In this document: positions 37,454 to 39,835 of the stretch, one piece after another
How the letters are laid out: each line of letters starts with the position of its first letter
Position numbering within the stretch: position 1 is the stretch's first letter
Assembly (NCBI GenBank): GCA_003556605.1
Contig: PWQX01000267.1
Location: 1-39,835, forward strand
Reading direction: 5' to 3'
Length of the DNA stretch: 39,835 nt
Source of the DNA: Spirochaetaceae bacterium
Lineage (GTDB): Bacteria > Spirochaetota > Spirochaetia > DSM-27196 > SLAA01
The notes under the pieces: generated by a model
What the model was told of the DNA's origin: nothing
The model's input: only the letters and a program-made list of their open reading frames with translations
The model's database searches: none
Translations under genes and position numbers: made by a program

Positions 37454-38350
37454 CTATTCCTTTTTGGATGTCCAGTTGAAGATTCCGGTGGGTTTCCACA
37501 CCAGGACGACGGCAATAACCGCGAACGAAATGACGTCACGATAGGCGGATGAGATGAAGAGCGTAGAGAAGTTCTCCAACGCTCCCAACACAACACCGCC
37601 GAGAATTGCTCCATACGGGTCTACTAGTCCGCCCATAACCGCCGCAGCGAAGCCTTTGATGCCGATTGCACCGCCGCCGAGCACCGGTGATACGAAGTAA
37701 ATCGGCCCCAGCAGTAAGCCTGCGACACCCACCACCGTGGTCGACATGACGAACGCCAGGTTCGCCGTCAGGTTTACGTTGATGCCCATCAGTTGCGCAG
37801 TCTCTTTGCTCTGAGCGGTTGCGCGCAGCATTTTGCCCATTAACGTCTTACGAAGGATGACGTGCAGCAACGTCATCAAGACCGCAACCACCACAATCAT
37901 ATAGAAGTAGATGGCGCGAACACCAACCCCGAAAAAGCGTACGAACTGGGTTGCATCCCCGAATAGCGGGGGAAACCGCCGGGGCATGCCGCCGAACATC
38001 GCGATTATGAGAGTAAGCCAAAACACCGTTAGCATCAGCGTTGCGACGACAAACTCCAACCGTGCTCCGCCGCGTTTGGTTATCGGTTCATACAACAGAT
38101 ACCGCAGGCCCAGACCGTACACCGCCACCAGAACAATTGCGAGCACCGCGGACAGCAGCATCGAAAGACCGAGCCAAGTGTGAAACAGGAAGAACAAATA
38201 GACACTCAACATCGCTGAGCTGATGTTGGCAAAGTTGATTCGGTTTATGCTCTGCCAAAGGAATACGACGCCCAGACCCATAAGGCCGTACGTGAGTCCG
38301 ACCGAGACCCCGGCAACCAGATTCTGAATGAAATCAGTCAGTCCAAGCAT
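37454..38350 (-). CDS. livH: Branched-chain amino acid-type ABC transporter permease (LivH family)
   Basis: NLVAGVSVGLTYGLMGLGVVFLWQSINRINFA, RATAQSKETAQLMGINVN, GIKGFAAAVMGGLVDPYGAILGGVVLG. Confidence 0.92.
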   Translation of the reverse strand: MLGLTDFIQNLVAGVSVGLTYGLMGLGVVFLWQSINRINFANISSAMLSVYLFFLFHTWLGLSMLLSAVLAIVLVAVYGLGLRYLLYEPITKRGGARLEFVVATLMLTVFWLTLIIAMFGGMPRRFPPLFGDATQFVRFFGVGVRAIYFYMIVVVAVLMTLLHVILRKTLMGKMLRATAQSKETAQLMGINVNLTANLAFVMSTTVVGVAGLLLGPIYFVSPVLGGGAIGIKGFAAAVMGGLVDPYGAILGGVVLGALENFSTLFISSAYRDVISFAVIAVVLVWKPTGIFNWTSKKE

Positions 38351-38435
38351 CGTGGGTATTCCTTCTGCTGAGGTATTCGCTTATTTGTCGTACCGACCGA
38401 ATCTCGGTCGCGCACATACGAGGTCTGCAAGAGCC

Positions 38436-38464
38436 CCGCCACTGCCCAATAAGGCCAGTGGCGG
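38436..38464 (-). other. 9-bp perfect hairpin in the livK-livH intergenic gap
   Basis: ccgccactg-cccaataaggc-cagtggcgg; no T-tract follows on the transcribed strand. Confidence 0.65.
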
Positions 38465-38499
38465 TTGCTCGCGCCGCACAAACAGCATCTATCGCAATT

Positions 38500-39657
38500 C
38501 TACCGCAGGATATCGATGATTGCCCAGTCCTCGCCGTCGAACTGCGAGATGTAGCTGATATCCGTGAAGTTGTGATGCTCGTCGGCTTTCATTCTGCCTT
38601 GAACGCCGTAGTACTCCATCTCCCGGAGCGTCTGGGCCAGAGCTTCACCGTCGGTTGTCCCGGCCTGTTCAATTGCCTTAGCCAACATGTGGATACCGTC
38701 GTAGTAGCACTGCGCCGGATCACTTGGTCTGTCGGTGTATTGCGCTGCATGGTTCTCGACGAATCTGCGAACCTCTGGCGTGTCGTCGTTCGGATTGAAG
38801 CCTTGGACCGAGTATACCCCGGTTGCGGCGTCGCCTGCAAGGTTGGTAAAAGCCGGTACACCCCACGCGGAGAAACCGATGATGGGAATATCGAACTCCA
38901 GCTCCCGCATCTGACTGACGACAACTGCCGCCTCAGGCTCGTGCGTCAACCCGATCAGACCGTCGACTCCGGCCCTCCTGAGGCTGAGAATCTGTCCGGT
39001 CGCATCGGCATCACCTTCGGTGATCTGTTCGGCCGCAACGATTTCTACTCCGAACTCCTCGAACGCTGCCTCGGCAACAGCCAAGGACGCCGTACAGTAG
39101 TCGGTTGAACCGTAGATTACTCCCGGCCTCGTAATACCCAGCTCCTCGATGGCGTACTTCACCTGCAGATAGACCTTGACGCCGTCGTCGGCGCGCAAGC
39201 GAAACAGGTACGGGTTTCCGACCTCGGTGTAGCGGAACGATGGAGACGTTGCGCCGACCAGCATCGGGGTCTTCGCCTGCTCCGCGATTCGGTGCACACC
39301 CAGCACCGCGCTGCTCATATTCGGCCCGAATACCGCGACAACGCGGTCTTCATTGATCGCCCGCCGCAATACCGTAGCCGCCACGCTCGCGTCGGCTTGG
39401 GTGTCATAGATTCGCAAATCCAGATCACGTCCGTCTATGCCGCCCGCCTCGTTGATCTCCTGAACCGCCATCCACGCGCCGCGCTGAATGTACTCACCCA
39501 GGATCGAACCGAGTCCGGTGAACGGCGACAGCAATGCAATCCGAATGATGTCCGGCTCTTCAGGCTCAGCCTCTCGTCCCCCTGCTGCCGGGAGGATCAT
39601 TCCGACTAGTGCAATCAACACCAGCAGTATCACACCCCGTTTAGCCAATCTTTTCAC
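38500..39657 (-). CDS. livK: ABC transporter substrate-binding protein, LivK/HAAT type
   Basis: Signal-like N-terminus, IRIALLSPFTGLGSILGEYIQRGAWMAVQEINEAGGIDGRDLDLRIYDTQADASVAATVLRRAI, FGPNMSSAVLGVHRIAEQAKTPML. GTG start preceded by GAGGAGG. Confidence 0.93.
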   Translation of the reverse strand: MKRLAKRGVILLVLIALVGMILPAAGGREAEPEEPDIIRIALLSPFTGLGSILGEYIQRGAWMAVQEINEAGGIDGRDLDLRIYDTQADASVAATVLRRAINEDRVVAVFGPNMSSAVLGVHRIAEQAKTPMLVGATSPSFRYTEVGNPYLFRLRADDGVKVYLQVKYAIEELGITRPGVIYGSTDYCTASLAVAEAAFEEFGVEIVAAEQITEGDADATGQILSLRRAGVDGLIGLTHEPEAAVVVSQMRELEFDIPIIGFSAWGVPAFTNLAGDAATGVYSVQGFNPNDDTPEVRRFVENHAAQYTDRPSDPAQCYYDGIHMLAKAIEQAGTTDGEALAQTLREMEYYGVQGRMKADEHHNFTDISYISQFDGEDWAIIDILR

Positions 39658-39695
39658 AGCGATACCTCCTCATTGGTCCTGTTAGTTGTAAAAAA

Positions 39696-39724
39696 AGTGT
39701 AACCCTGCTTACCTGTACTGTCAA
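39696..39724 (-). promoter_or_regulatory. Strong sigma70-type promoter for the livK-led operon
   Basis: Minus strand TTGACA gtacaggtaagcagggt TACACT (exact -35, 17-bp spacer), -10 ending 39 nt upstream of the start codon. Confidence 0.75.
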
Positions 39725-39835
39725 CATAACTCTGCAATCAGCTGAACAGTTCTAAGCGTTCCTGCTAACTTCTGAAAGAATGTGTTTGACAACGCATCCG
39801 GCCATACCGTAGACTATCTCGCGCCGGCAGGCAAG

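Noticed and set aside
1-39835. CRISPR arrays, tRNA/rRNA genes, intact transposons or prophage genes
   Set aside because: No regularly spaced repeats, cloverleaf candidates, transposase/integrase motifs or phage proteins seen by reading; a tool-based scan would be needed to exclude weak cases.

Overview
High-GC, gene-dense bacterial chromosomal window with about 30 supported CDSs. I see no rRNA, tRNA, CRISPR array or intact mobile element. Left to right: the 3' part of an Ig-like (Big_5-type) protein followed by two tandem RND-superfamily permeases, the second apparently without the proton-relay Asp; yjbQ; a short recQ relic; a beta-propeller glycosidase-like protein; a recQ-family helicase; a Fur/PerR regulator coupled to a P1B-4-type (SPC...HEGGT) metal ATPase; a small membrane protein; an Rrf2 regulator and a Cys/Met PLP enzyme; coaX; a B12-dependent ribonucleotide reductase (nrdJ) with two NrdR-like boxes, one filling its promoter spacer; a lipoprotein with a HEAMH metallopeptidase motif; a conserved hypothetical protein; an Hpt-pseudoREC-REC-GGDEF protein; a divergent DtxR-like regulator with pyrK and pyrD; queG and nth; and an accessory cassette of D-2-hydroxyacid dehydrogenase plus LarA-family racemase, convergent with a Liv-type ABC transporter operon that ends in a TIM-barrel isomerase. 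The best candidates for something undescribed are the LarA/dehydrogenase/TIM-barrel/Liv locus (possible 2-hydroxy-acid or sugar-acid catabolism), the Ig-like plus asymmetric RND pair, and several unexplained non-coding elements: a 40-nt two-tier stem-loop and an 11-codon leader ORF upstream of recQ, and a structured leader on the PLP enzyme. Everything comes from reading the sequence and the supplied ORF track; no database search was run.
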